Source: Chrysemys picta bellii
Lineage: Eukaryota > Chordata > Testudines > Emydidae
Reading direction: 5' to 3'
DNA length: 64,000 nt
Assembly (NCBI RefSeq): GCF_011386835.1
Contig: NW_027052970.1
Coordinates: forward strand, 1-64,000
A model generated the notes under the pieces. The model was not told the DNA's origin and did no database searches. It saw only the letters and a program-made list of their open reading frames with translations. Below, piece by piece: positions 9,263 through 18,011 of this stretch. Every line of letters begins with the position of its first letter. The first letter of the stretch is position 1. The position numbers were made by a program, and so were the translations under genes.

Positions 9263-9891
9263 TAGGGTTACCATACGTCCGGTTTTTCCCGGACATGTCC
9301 TGCTTTTCGGCAATCAAACGCCCGTCCGGGGGGAATTGCCGAAAAGCCAAACATGTCCGGGAAAATGCCGGCCGGGCACTTCCCCTCCCGCGGCTGCTCT
9401 GCTCTGCTCCTCCCCTCTCAGACTTTAAGAGCCGAGCTGCCCGAGCCAGCGCTACCGGCTTCGGGCAGCCCCCCCTGCCTCTGGACCCCCAGCCGCTGGC
9501 CAGGCACTTCCCTTCCCGGGCTCCAGCTGAGCTGCTCCGCTCCTCCCCTCTCAGACTTTAAGAGCCGAGCTGCCCGAGCCAGCGCTACTGGCTTCGGGCA
9601 GCCCCCCTTGCCTCCGGACCCCGAGCCACGGGCCAGGCACTTCCCTTCCCGGGCTCCAGCTGCGCTGGGGAAGCGCCGGCCGGGGGCGCAGGGTCTGGGG
9701 GCTGCCCGGCAAACCGTGAAGCCGGTAGCGCTGGGGCAGCCCTTTCCCCATGGCTGGGAGTGGGAGGAAGGAGGGGGCTGAGTTAGGGCGGGGAAGGGGT
9801 GGAGTTGGGGCAGGGCTAGGGGTGGGGAAATGGGCGGGGCCAGGGCCCATGGAGGGTCCTCTTTTTTTATTTATTAGACATGGTAACCCTA
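9263..9891. mobile_element. 629-bp non-autonomous hAT element, unit 1
   Basis: The termini are TAGGGTTACCATA and ...CATGGTAACCCTA, flanked by a perfect 8-bp target duplication CTGCTGAC (9255-9262 and 9892-9899), which assigns it to the hAT superfamily. Internally, a ~160-bp GC-rich segment (CCTCTCAGACTTTAAGAGCC...) is tandemly duplicated at about 9412 and 9544, and a short inverted pair (TTTTCGGCAAT / ATTGCCGAAAA) sits at 9303-9347. It encodes no transposase. It lies in the intron between exon d and the terminal exon of the minus-strand gene. Confidence 0.9.
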
Positions 9892-10424
9892 CTGCTGACT
9901 GAATCCTCCTGTTCTCTCCAGAAGGGGTCCAGCCTTGCCAGCAGCAGGACAAGCGTCCCCTGCCCATGTGCCTCAGCCTTGCCTGGTCAGACGCCATCAC
10001 CCGTCAGTCCTTGGCCTCCCAGGCTGCCAGTGATGGGAGCAACTCTGGATGGTGGCTCGGGTGACACAGACACCAGACCACTAGGAATTGGGTGCGGCCC
10101 TGTGGGACAGGAGAGTCTCGCAGAGGGCACTTGGGGGACTCTCCTGCCCTTCCCAAGAGCGATAGCACCCTGTCCTAAGAACATAAGTCTGGGATGAGGC
10201 AAAGCTTGTCATTAATTAACCTGGCTAACGAGCTGGGTGGAGCTGCTCCGGAGACAAGCTGGCTCGCTCCTGCTCATGGAGGTGAATTCATCTCCCTTCC
10301 CAGGAGCACCTGCTCTCCCTTTCATTCCCCACCAGGCTCCTTGTGCCAGGCCAGCGAATGGCCACAGGATGGGAATGAGGCCTGGGCCCCGCCCCAATCT
10401 CCTGAGTCTAATGCAGCTGCTCAA

Positions 10425-10469
10425 CTTTTCCCCCATCAGCTGCTGGGTTTCCCCCAGGAGGGAGTAGGT
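10425..10469 (-). pseudogene. Remnant of the penultimate MROH-like exon, unit 1
   Basis: Only the 3' end of the exon is recognisable: TYSLLGETQQLMGEK. At its end GAAAAG is followed by TTGAGC where a GTGAGC donor would be expected, a single G-to-T change at intron position +1. The sequence upstream becomes CT-rich and matches nothing in the family, so the 5' part of the exon has been replaced. Equivalent remnants are at 26272-26316, 42120-42164 and 57968-58012. Confidence 0.55.
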
Positions 10470-10681
10470 GACAGGGAGAGAGAGACACACACATTTGTCC
10501 TTCTGGTTGCAGGGCTTGTGTCCTTCCAATCCCATTGGTGGCTGCACAGTGGGCAGAGTCCTCGCTGCGTGCCTGGCCCAACAGAATTGCAGGGCGTGGT
10601 GTGGAACACAGAAAGAGATAGAGAGACTCATCCTCCAGCCGGGGTCAGTCTGAGAGAAATTGGCTGGGGTCCCAGTCTCAC

Positions 10682-10855
10682 TCTTCTAGCGGGTGCCATT
10701 TCCCAGCTGGGTTCCTTATCCCTCTGGTGCAGCAGCAGCTGGTAGAGCCGGTAAACCCCATCCCTGGCCTGCCGGCTGATGTCCTTGGCTGGGTCACTGA
10801 CGGACAGAGCCAGCTGTGCCATGTGGTGACCCATCCTGGGGAATTCCGCTGAGTT
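10682..10855 (-). CDS. MROH-like exon d, unit 1
   Basis: From acceptor CCATTAG the frame reads NSAEFPRMGHHMAQLAL and continues through DISRQARDGVYRLYQLLLHQR. Family members, as I recall them, end this exon at QR(G). Here that position reads AGAGGGATAAGG with no GT, so the next usable donor is GTGAGA at 10676-10681, adding 13 non-family codons. With that donor the exon is 174 nt and phase 0. Another AG downstream (ACTCAG) would break the frame. Confidence 0.7.
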
Positions 10856-11303
10856 CTAATGGACGGGAGAGGGAGAGGGGACTCCATCAGCATTTTCCTG
10901 TTAGCTCCCAGTCCCCCCGGGCCAGGACTCTCCTTCCCCTCAGCCCCTCTGCAGGAGATGCTAGAGGATAGGAGCTAGAGCCAGACCCTTAATTTCCTCT
11001 GCCCCCAAGGAAGCCTGCAGCACAGGGCTGTGGACAGGGCCCTCCATGAGGACTTGCTTCCCCAGCTGCTCCAGGATGACAGGGAGGCATGAACCTGGAG
11101 CACAGTCCCCTTAAAAGCCCAGAGTCACCACTTAACTAGGACAAGAAGAACTTGACTCAAGCCAGGCTCACTCTCTGCTCTGACTCTGCCTTCCCAAGAG
11201 GAACACTCCTAACCCACAGCCCCTGCAGCAGCAGATCCTACAGCCCGTCAGAGCCAGATCACCTACCCCTGGAGTCAGGAAGCTGGGGTCAGAGATCACG
11301 TAC

Positions 11304-11408
11304 GTCAAACTCAGGGAGGGTGATGGTGAATCTGAGCAGGGCCGTGCTGCTCTTAACGGCCCTGGCTCTCTCTCGCGGCACCCTGGACACGATCCAGTAG
11401 TTAATGTG
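11304..11408 (-). CDS. MROH-like exon c, unit 1
   Basis: This 105-nt exon opens HINYWIVSRVPRERARAV after acceptor CCACAG and ends FTITLPEFD at donor GTACGT. A second GT four bases downstream (GTGATC) is an alternative donor that would shift the frame. In unit 4 a 3-bp deletion in the intron leaves the GTACGT donor in place. Confidence 0.8.
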
Positions 11409-11541
11409 CTGTGGGGAAAGGAGGCATTGCACTGACTGCCCTGACCAAGGATGCCCACTGGGGGCCCGGCTAGGAGGACAGACTGGAAAATGGATCTAAG
11501 AGTGAAGGTAAAATTGCCCCCACCCCTCTCATCGGGCTCAC

Positions 11542-11637
11542 CTCCAAGATGTACTGGAGCCTGTCGCTGTCTGGGGACTCTGCCAGCAGGTTCCCCAGCA
11601 TGGCGTCCAGGAGGTCTGGCAAGACCCTAGGCAGATC
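11542..11637 (-). CDS. MROH-like exon b, unit 1
   Basis: This 96-nt phase-0 exon has acceptor CTTTCAG and donor GTGAGC. It reads DLPRVLPDLLDAMLGNLL and ends SDRLQYILE. The isolated exon at 17855-17950 is a paralogue with the same length, phase and ending. Confidence 0.85.
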
Positions 11638-11845
11638 CTGAAAGCAAGGGAGAGCCATGGGTCAGAGTTAGGGAAACTGGGGCTAAACTTGCCACAGGAT
11701 GGGAAGTGGGGTCTCTGGGAAGCACTGGTGTGACCCCCAAACACATATCCTGGCCTCTCTCCTTCACATCCCACTGCAGGCAATTAGCAAGGACTCATGG
11801 CAGGATGACAGCTGGCTCTTCAATCCATGACTTTAGCTGATCTAC

Positions 11846-11951
11846 CTGCACTTGGGCGGTGTCCTTCTCCATGCCCAGGGTGAAGACGGCGTGCAGGGCA
11901 GCTCGAAGGAGGTGGGTCTCCAGCTCTGGCTCCACAGCAGGTGTCATGGTG
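11846..11951 (-). CDS. MROH-like exon g, unit 1
   Basis: The acceptor TTCCAG opens the exon one base before TMTPAVEPELETHLLRAAL. The frame ends EKDTAQVQ at donor GTAGAT. At 106 nt it completes the codon split with exon h and leaves phase 0. The helix-rich HLLRAALHAVFTLG segment is typical of a HEAT repeat helix pair. Confidence 0.8.
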
Positions 11952-12054
11952 CTGGAAGAGAGAGGAGCCGGTATTAGACTGTGCAGTGCGGGGATGGGAC
12001 TGGCACCAACACGCAGGTTAAACTGCAGGGAAATAGGCACAGGCTGGCAAGAAG

Positions 12055-12150
12055 GGAAACTGAGGCACCGAGCCAGGGAATGACAAGGCCAAGGTTTCTC
12101 AGACAGACAGTGGCAGGGCAGGAATAGCACCTGTTCCCTGCACCCTGCTG
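12055..12150 (-). mobile_element. MIR-like SINE fragment
   Basis: GGGAAACTGAGGCACCGAG followed by AGTGGCAGGGCAGGAATAG matches the reverse complement of the MIR core. It lies in the intron between exons h and g. Copies are near 27902, 43750 and 59595. Confidence 0.55.
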
Positions 12151-12378
12151 CCCCTCCTGTATCTGATCCTGGGAGTGAGCCTCTCCCCAAAGCCGTTGCA
12201 ATGTTACTGGAGTGAAAAGAACAGCCCAGCCAGGAGAGAGTGACCCTTCCCCGCACCTCTGCCAGAGGAGCCACCCTTGGGCGGTGACCTGGGAGTGGGA
12301 GTGGGAGGGGCAGTGACTCCCAGCCCTGGGCCTGAGCAGCACTGGGGTTAGGGGAACCGGGCCGGAGGGTCTCGGTAC

Positions 12379-12458
12379 CTGAGGTTGCCCACAGCAATCA
12401 GGGAGTTAGCGAGGACGGCGCCGGGTGGAGAGTTATCAGGCAGCTCCTCAATGAGCTC
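12379..12458 (-). CDS. MROH-like exon h, unit 1
   Basis: The CACAG acceptor precedes ELIEELPDNSPPG and the exon closes at AVGNL plus two bases, before donor GTACCG. The two overhanging bases AG join the first base of exon g to give serine. The exon is 80 nt (26 codons plus 2). Confidence 0.75.
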
Positions 12459-12514
12459 CTGTGAGACCCAAAGGAGACAAAGGAGCGTGTGAGATTCGGG
12501 CCACACTGGACATT

Positions 12515-12605
12515 GCTGGTTTCCTATTGACCTGTGGGACTTTGGGCAAGTTGCTCCCCGCTCTAGGCTCTGTCCCCAGCAGTCAAATGGGGATTTCATA
12601 CTTTC
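12515..12605 (+). mobile_element. MIR-like SINE fragment
   Basis: GACTTTGGGCAAGTTGCTCC followed by CAAATGGGGAT is the MIR 3' core in forward orientation. Copies are near 28362, 44210 and 60055. Confidence 0.6.
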
Positions 12606-12749
12606 CCACTATTGGAAAGTGCTGGGAGAATCCCCCAGCAAAAGCTGCTCTGACAGTGCTAAGCAGCATCTGACCATTAGAGGTCAGAGCACACTGCCCA
12701 GGAGGAGGAGTGTTTGGTTCTGGGCTGTTGGAGTACGGGCTTTCAACCA

Positions 12750-13060
12750 TCTGTGCACACATATTATACTAATTGCATCTAGACCACATCTCCCTAGTTT
12801 GTTTGTGAGAATGTCCTTATTAACACCAAGATGGATCACATCTACTGTTTACCCACCTCCACTAGGCCCGTAACCCTGCCAAAGAAGGAGCTAGGATTTG
12901 TTTGGAATGATTTGTTCTTGACAAGTCCATGCTCACTAGTCCTAAGAACCAAATTGTCCTGTAGGTGCTGACAAACTGATTGTTTAATAAGGAGTTCCAG
13001 TATCTTTCCAGGTATGTTAATGGATGGGAAGACGTTCTTTTTCAGGGATCTCTGACGAGA
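12750..13060 (-). mobile_element. CR1 LINE reverse-transcriptase fragment, unit 1
   Basis: On the minus strand the text reads INIPGKILELLIKQSVCQHL and later GRVTGLVEVGKQ, then NKLGRCGLDAI after a frame change. This matches the central part of CR1-type reverse transcriptase upstream of the catalytic block. The frame is broken and the fragment is not autonomous. Confidence 0.8.
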
Positions 13061-13370
13061 ACTGGGGCACAGCACGTAGTTTGTTGAGGCCATAAAATGG
13101 AGACAGGCACCTCTTCTCTTCTCCCAGCACCCCAGATACCTAAAAGGGTGGGACTCACATCCCTCAATGGGCTTTAAAAAAGACAATGGTTACAATGTGG
13201 CCCCAACCATTTCTGGTTTCTGCAGACTAGATGTTTTAGCAAAGTTTAGAATTCCTTGGTGCTCAACACCGTGAAACTCCCCTTTCTCCTTTACAAAGGG
13301 CTTTAACGCCCCTTATCTCACCCAGGCTCTCGACTGCCCAAAGTTGGAGAATTGTCCCTGTTCCCACTGC

Positions 13371-14012
13371 AGAGCACCCCCCACGACACACACACAGAGT
13401 CCTCCTGGTGGTGGGAGGGGAACAGAGGAAAGGACAGAAGACGTAAGAGATGAAGAGAAAGGAGGGAGGGATGGAGGAAAAGGTAAAACAAAAAGGACAA
13501 ACCCTAATGTCCCCAGTGATTCTAAGGGACAAAATCCCAGGTGGGGAATAAAATTCGACCACCTTAAGCTAGTGTTTTCCATGCCTAGAATTCAGCTGGC
13601 GCCAGATGCATCAGACTCAACAGGTTCCAAACCTCTCGGAGGCTCTTACCTTCTAAACAGGGACGTCTGTTTTCTAGTAAAATCAGGAAAAAGAAAAGAG
13701 AAAACTCAAAAGAGGTTCCTCCTGGCGCTCACGTACGTGACCCTTAATACTCTCTCAGTCCTCAAAGAGAGACCTCGAGAAGGAGACTTGCTGAAGCAAA
13801 GCTACAGGGGACTTTGAGGTTTCCCTGGCACTGCGCCCCTGTCCTGCCTGGCTGATGTCAGCATCTCTCTGTGAGGTCACCACCTCCCCAGCACCTTTGA
13901 CCAATAGGCTGAGATCCTGCAAAACGCCTTTGTGATGTCACTGCCACACCCACTGCTCCCCTGCAGTGCTAATGTCCTGCCACAGGGCAGACACTTTGGA
14001 GGTTTGAGCTAC
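13371..14012 (+). repeat. Direct duplication, copy 1, unit 1
   Basis: This 642-bp block starts AGAGCACCCCCCACGACAC and ends GGTTTGAGCTAC. It recurs at 14776-15414 with substitutions and small indels. A 157-codon plus-strand frame (13344-13817) covers most of it but is not kept through the second copy (81 codons). The right part holds TGATGTCA, GAGGTCACCACC, GACCAATAGG and TGATGTCAC within ~120 bp, a CCAAT/CRE-like cluster preserved in both copies. Confidence 0.85.
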
Positions 14013-14775
14013 ACAAAGAAGAGACACTTAGATCTCAAAAATTAGATGAGATGTTTCAGTCTGAGCTAAGTAGTTGCTGCTCTTAACAATTGCAACATAA
14101 TAAAATACAAATAAAATAGACTATTTCAGCCATTCTATTATGTCCTAATCTGATCTGAGTAAACGTGATAGGACACCTCATCTTATGCACTGCTCCTAGT
14201 GACACTCTCCAATAGATCCCCATCCTCCACCTGTCGGGAGGTAGGTAGGAGCGGATTGTTATCCCTACTTGAAAGAGGGAGAAGCTAAGGCTGAGAAAGG
14301 AGAATTGACTTGTCTTAGGTCACACAGCCAGTCCGTGGCAGAGTTGGGAATAGGACCCAAGAGCCCTGATTTTCAAACTAACCATCGGATCTTGAATTTC
14401 AGACATTGAATGACCTGAATAAAGTGTTCTCAAGTGAGTTCCAGACCAGCAAGAGTTCATAGTAATTATTCAGCAAGTATTTTAGGAGAACTGGAATGGT
14501 AGAGAAAATAATGAACTGCAGAGAAGCAGCAAAATTTGTTGAACATATGACTGGTTATGACTATTTACTTGTTCTTAAAAGAAAACAACAGGGACCTGAG
14601 TCTCCTCCCTGTCAATAACCCCCTGCTCAGCCAATCAGGGTAGAGACCGAGGGGCGGGGGGATGAGGGTTCTCACCAGAGAGCCCAAAGGATGGCCCAGG
14701 TCACCGCTGGGGATCACTGTCTGAGCACTATTTCAACGCCACATTTTTCGGTGGACCTCCCACAATGGGAGTTGT
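14013..14775. other. Spacer between direct-duplication copies, unit 1
   Basis: No gene is seen. The AT-rich part is 14040-14170, a MIR-like segment lies at about 14255-14360, and a short exon-like stretch with AG/GT borders (about 14675-14720, minus) has no family match. Confidence 0.4.
14255..14360 (-). mobile_element. MIR-like SINE fragment
   Basis: GGTCACACAGCCAGTCCGTG followed by GCAGAGTTGGGAATAGGACC is the conserved MIR tRNA-related part in reverse complement. Copies are near 30102, 45950 and 61795. Confidence 0.65.
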
Positions 14776-15414
14776 AGAGCACCCCCCACGACACACACAC
14801 ACCCCTCCTGGTGGTGGGAGGGGAACGGGGAAAGGACAAAAGAAGTAAGAGATGAAGAGAAAGGAGGGAGGGATGGAGGAAAAGGTAAAACAAAAAGGAC
14901 AAACCTTAATGTCCCCAGAGATTCTAAGGGACAAAATCCCAGGTGGGGAATAAAATTTGGCCACTTTAAGCTAGTGTTTTCCATGCCTAAAATTCAGCTG
15001 GCGCCAGATGCATCAGACTCAACAGGTTCCAAACCTCTCGGAAGCTCTTACCTTCTAAACAGGGACGTCAGTTTTCTAGTGAAATCAGGAAAAAGAAAGG
15101 AGAAAACTCAAAAGAGGTTCCTCCTGGTGCTCACATACATGAACCCAAATACTCTCTCTGACCTCAAAGAGAGATCTCGAGAAGGGGACTTGCTGAAGCA
15201 AAGCCACAGGGGTCTCTGAGGTTTCCCTGGCCCTGCGTCCCTGTCCTGCCTGGCTGATGTCAGCATCCCTCTGTGAGGTCACCACCTCCCCTGCACCTTT
15301 GGCCAATAGGCTGAGGTTCTGCAAAAGGCCTTTGTGATGTCACTGCCACACACACCCCTCCCCTGCAGTGCTAATGTCCTGCCACAGGGCTGACACTCTG
15401 GAGGTTTGAGCTAC
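14776..15414 (+). repeat. Direct duplication, copy 2, unit 1
   Basis: Second copy, separated from the first by ~760 bp. The CCAAT/CRE-like cluster is retained at about 15254-15343. Its right edge overlaps, by the shared bases GAGCTAC, the start of another duplicated segment at 15408. Confidence 0.85.
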
Positions 15415-15587
15415 TCCCTGTGGATCACCCCACTCAATGAGTGTTCATTCTAGAAAGCAAGCCGGCTAGACAGTAAAACATCACAAGCTGCTCCCAATGC
15501 TACACTCGGTTTCTCAGCAATGAGTAGACTTTATGGGCAGCAGAGACCGTTAGAGCATCTAATCTGACCCCCTGCATATCACAGGCC
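15408..15587 (+). repeat. Dispersed duplication, copy 2, unit 1
   Basis: Same orientation as 8258-8437. Here the CR1 continues to the right into reverse-transcriptase coding sequence, so this is the longer version. Confidence 0.8.
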
Positions 15588-16400
15588 TCCTGTCTACCAC
15601 AATAGCTACTTTTGGGGCAAACACATTCCGGAAAGGCATCTAGTCTTTATTAATGACATCAAGAGATGGAGAATCCACCACTTTCCTTGGTAGCTTCTTC
15701 CTGTGGTCAATCATCCTCGCTGTTGAATATTTGTGCCTTATTTGTCATAGGAATTTGTCTCTTTTCACCTTCCAGCCATTGGGTCTTGTTCTGCCTTTCT
15801 CTGCTAGACTAGAGAGCCCTTTAATACCTAGTATTTTCTCTCCATTAAGGCACTTCAACACTTCAATGAAGTCCCCTTCAATCTTCTTTTGATAAGCTAA
15901 ACAGGTTGAGCTCTTTCCATAGCTCACTAGAAGGCATTTTTCTCCAGCCCTCAGAACATTTCATGGCTCTTTGCTGCCCCAGCTCCAATTTCTAGGACCA
16001 TCTTTTTCAAAGGAGGACACCAAGACTGGAGGCAGTATTCCAATAGCAGTCTCACTGCTGCTGTGTCACCTCCCTATCCTACTCACGGCTCTGCTCCTAC
16101 GTCTAATGATGGCTTTAGCCCTGTTCACCACAGCATCACACTGGGAGCTCATGTTGAGTGGCTTCTCCACTCTGGCCCCTAAATCCTTTTCAGAGTCACT
16201 GCTTTCCTGGATCCACGTCCCCATTCTGGAGGTGTGGCCGGCGTGCCTTGTTGCCACGTATAGGACCTTGCATTGGGCTCTGCTCAAACTTGTTTTCTTT
16301 GAATGGGTCCAGCTGGCCGAATGAGCCAGATCGCTCTGTATCACTGCCCTCTCCCCATCAGGAATTACCACTCTGCCTGTATTTTGTCACCCCTCAATCT
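15510..16400 (-). mobile_element. CR1 LINE, C-terminal RT and 3' UTR, unit 1
   Basis: On the minus strand the RT C-terminal part is readable in pieces: AQCKVLYVATRHAGHTSRMG and ESSDSEKDLGARVEKPLNMS, then IEVLKCLNGEKILGIKGL and PRKVVDSPSLDV. The 3' tail is GGTCAGATTAGATGCTCTAA. Frameshifts interrupt it, so it is a dead 5'-truncated copy. Confidence 0.9.
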
Positions 16401-16664
16401 TATCCGCAGTGATTGTATGTTTTCTCCCAATTCATTGATAACAATTATTTTAAAAAATTAGTCCTTGAGAGCTTCTTCAGACCCTTAGTACCCAGGACCT
16501 GCTCCCCACATCACAGTGAGAAATGCTGTCCAGCCCTGCTGGTACAGAGGGGATAAGCACAGAACAAACGTACCTTTAGGAGCTGTGTTGTCCATAGGCT
16601 CTGAACAACATGTGGGGGTCAGCAGATTACAAACGCACGACAGACCTGTAGTGTAGACAGGTCC

Positions 16665-16800
16665 CAACTGTGTCTCGGTTTCCCACCCTGTAAAATGGGG
16701 AGAAGAAACAAAACCTTGATTAGCTCCTTGACAGCTGGGGAAACCGAGGCACCCAGCGGTGCAGAGACTCGCTCATGGTCCCAAAGCCAGGAATAGAAAA
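16665..16800. mobile_element. Two MIR-like SINE pieces, head to head
   Basis: A forward piece (CTCGGTTTCCCACCCTGTAA then AATGGGGAG) is followed by a reverse one (GGGGAAACCGAGGCACCCAG). Together they form an imperfect inverted repeat of the same SINE core. Copies are near 32512 and 48360; the region is deleted in unit 4. Confidence 0.55.
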
Positions 16801-17042
16801 CAGCAGATCTGATAGCCAGGCCTGGGACCTAACCCTGGTTTTCCTGGCCTTGCTGCTCTAAGTTTAGTCACAGCCACCATGTCTTTTCCCCCGTGTCCCT
16901 TAACCCCACGTCACTGCAGAAGAGAGATTTTCTGGTAGCCAGCTGGCTCTCCTGCATGTGGATGTCGTTCCAAAAGACATGCTCTGACTCAGTCCCATGC
17001 TATGGTTGGCTGAAGGAACCACGTGGTCACATTCTAGCCCTG

Positions 17043-17104
17043 AGTTATACAGGAGGGGCGACTAGATGCACATAATGGTCCTTTCTGACCTGAACCTCTA
17101 TCAA
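17043..17104 (+). mobile_element. CR1 3' tail, unit 1
   Basis: GTTATACAGGAGGGGCGACT followed by AATGGTCCTTTCTGACCT is a forward CR1 end. The upstream 16825-17042 may be its 5' extension but is not recognisable. Confidence 0.75.
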
Positions 17105-17854
17105 TCGCTACATTTTCTGCTGCTAGGAAGAGAACTCTGGACCTATTTTCTCTCATTCACTTTCAGTCGGAATAATTTCAATCCAGGCCAAAGGATTTCC
17201 TCTTCCATTGTGTCTTCAGCACCTTTGGGAGCAACCAGTTACTGTTACCCACAGGTTACCAGTTTCAACCTGTCCCAGGGTGAGATGGCAGGGAAAGGGG
17301 TTGGAGCTCAACTGCACCTGGCCCAGGTGATGCAGGTCCCTAGGGTGAAGGGAATAAGTGTGGGGGTCACGTGACAAGACGCAGCCTGTGACTAGGACCC
17401 AGGCCTGCTGAGAGATAGAAGGGCAGCCTGTACTCAGCCAGGAGAGAGACCCCAAGGGAAGCAGGCATGGGAGGGGCTTGGAGAGTCCTTTAAAGGTCAG
17501 GGACAAGCTGGGAAGGGGCCAGGCTGAGCACTAAGGACAAGGCCCTAGGAGGGAAAGACAGGGCAGTTTAGGAGATGGGGCAGATAGTCCAGTTGGTTTC
17601 GGCTCCCAGGACCACACACCCAGAGGTGAAGGTGATTGTCGGGGCTTCTGTCCTTCTTCCCCAGTGTAGATTTGATAGTGGAGAAGACTGATGCCGTAAG
17701 GGGGAAGTGAGTTACCCCAAGGTCACCCAGTGAGTTTATATCACCAATGCATACTCGGAAGGATCTAATAGAAATATGGATTTTCCAGTCTCTTCTTTCT
17801 AGGAGTCCCCAGGGCTAAGGTAAAACCCCTGCGGCCCCTCCCCATTCTGCTCAC
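17105..17854. other. No supported gene; MIR-like piece at 17672-17750
   Basis: The stretch between the CR1 tail and exon a shows no exon with a family match. GTTACCCCAAGGTCACCCAG near 17711 is a MIR-like core in reverse complement. Equivalent stretches are 32952-33701 and 48800-49549. Confidence 0.4.
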
Positions 17855-17950
17855 CTCCAAGATGTGCTGGAGTTTGTCTGTGCTGGGGGGTGCTGTCAGC
17901 AGGATCGAGAGCTCGTCATCCATGTTCTCTGGGCAGGCCTTGCTCAGAGC
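17855..17950 (-). CDS. Isolated MROH-like exon a, unit 1
   Basis: The exon has acceptor CTGGCAG, donor GTGAGC, 96 nt and phase 0. It reads ALSKACPENMDDELSILL and ends STDKLQHILE. It aligns end to end with exon b (shared pattern L..xxPxxxDxxLxxLLxxxPxxDxLQxILE). It lies 5.4 kb upstream of exon h with no other recognised exon between. It may be an upstream HEAT exon of the same gene or the only survivor of a second gene copy. Confidence 0.65.
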
Positions 17951-18011
17951 CTGCCAGCGGAGGGAGACCAGGGGTCAGGAGCCTGCATTAGCACCGGTGT
18001 GCCATTGACCA

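Larger units (their letters stand above)
8609..9921 (-). repeat. Right arm of inverted repeat, unit 1, interrupted by hAT
   Basis: The arm is 8609-9262 plus 9900-9921, split by the element 9263-9891 and its second target copy. It holds the terminal MROH-like exon in the orientation of the gene (minus). The loop between the arms is about 1.69 kb. Confidence 0.9.
8711..12458 (-). pseudogene. MROH-family gene tail, unit 1 (exons h-g-b-c-d-remnant-terminal)
   Basis: Minus-strand exons in transcript order are h 12379-12458, g 11846-11951, b 11542-11637, c 11304-11408, d 10682-10855, penultimate remnant 10425-10469 and terminal 8711-8803. Exons h to d make one 561-nt (187-codon) frame with compatible phases. 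The protein is an alpha-helical HEAT-repeat segment of the maestro heat-like repeat (MROH) family, identified from remembered turtle and bird sequences. No catalytic role is known to me for this family, which is thought to act as protein scaffolds. N-terminal exons are not recognised upstream, and the exons expected between d and the remnant are absent. Two expected donors are lost. A truncated transcribed gene remains possible. Confidence 0.7.

Noticed and set aside
8618..9265. 215-codon plus-strand ORF repeated in every unit, in the right inverted arm
   Set aside because: It is the antisense reading of the terminal exon and its flanks. It has no splice logic of its own, and its start lies in the arm edge. 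Its presence in each unit reflects the tandem repeat, not conservation.
9880..10197. 105-codon plus-strand ORF downstream of the hAT element
   Set aside because: It starts inside the hAT terminus and crosses the target duplication and arm edge, with no family match.
13344..13817. 157-codon plus-strand ORF as a possible lysine-rich protein
   Set aside because: The homologous second copy (14974-15219) keeps only 81 codons and loses the upstream frame, so the reading frame is not conserved between the duplicates.
16066..16371. 101-codon minus-strand ORF as a cellular gene
   Set aside because: Its peptide matches the C-terminal part of CR1 reverse transcriptase, interrupted by frameshifts.
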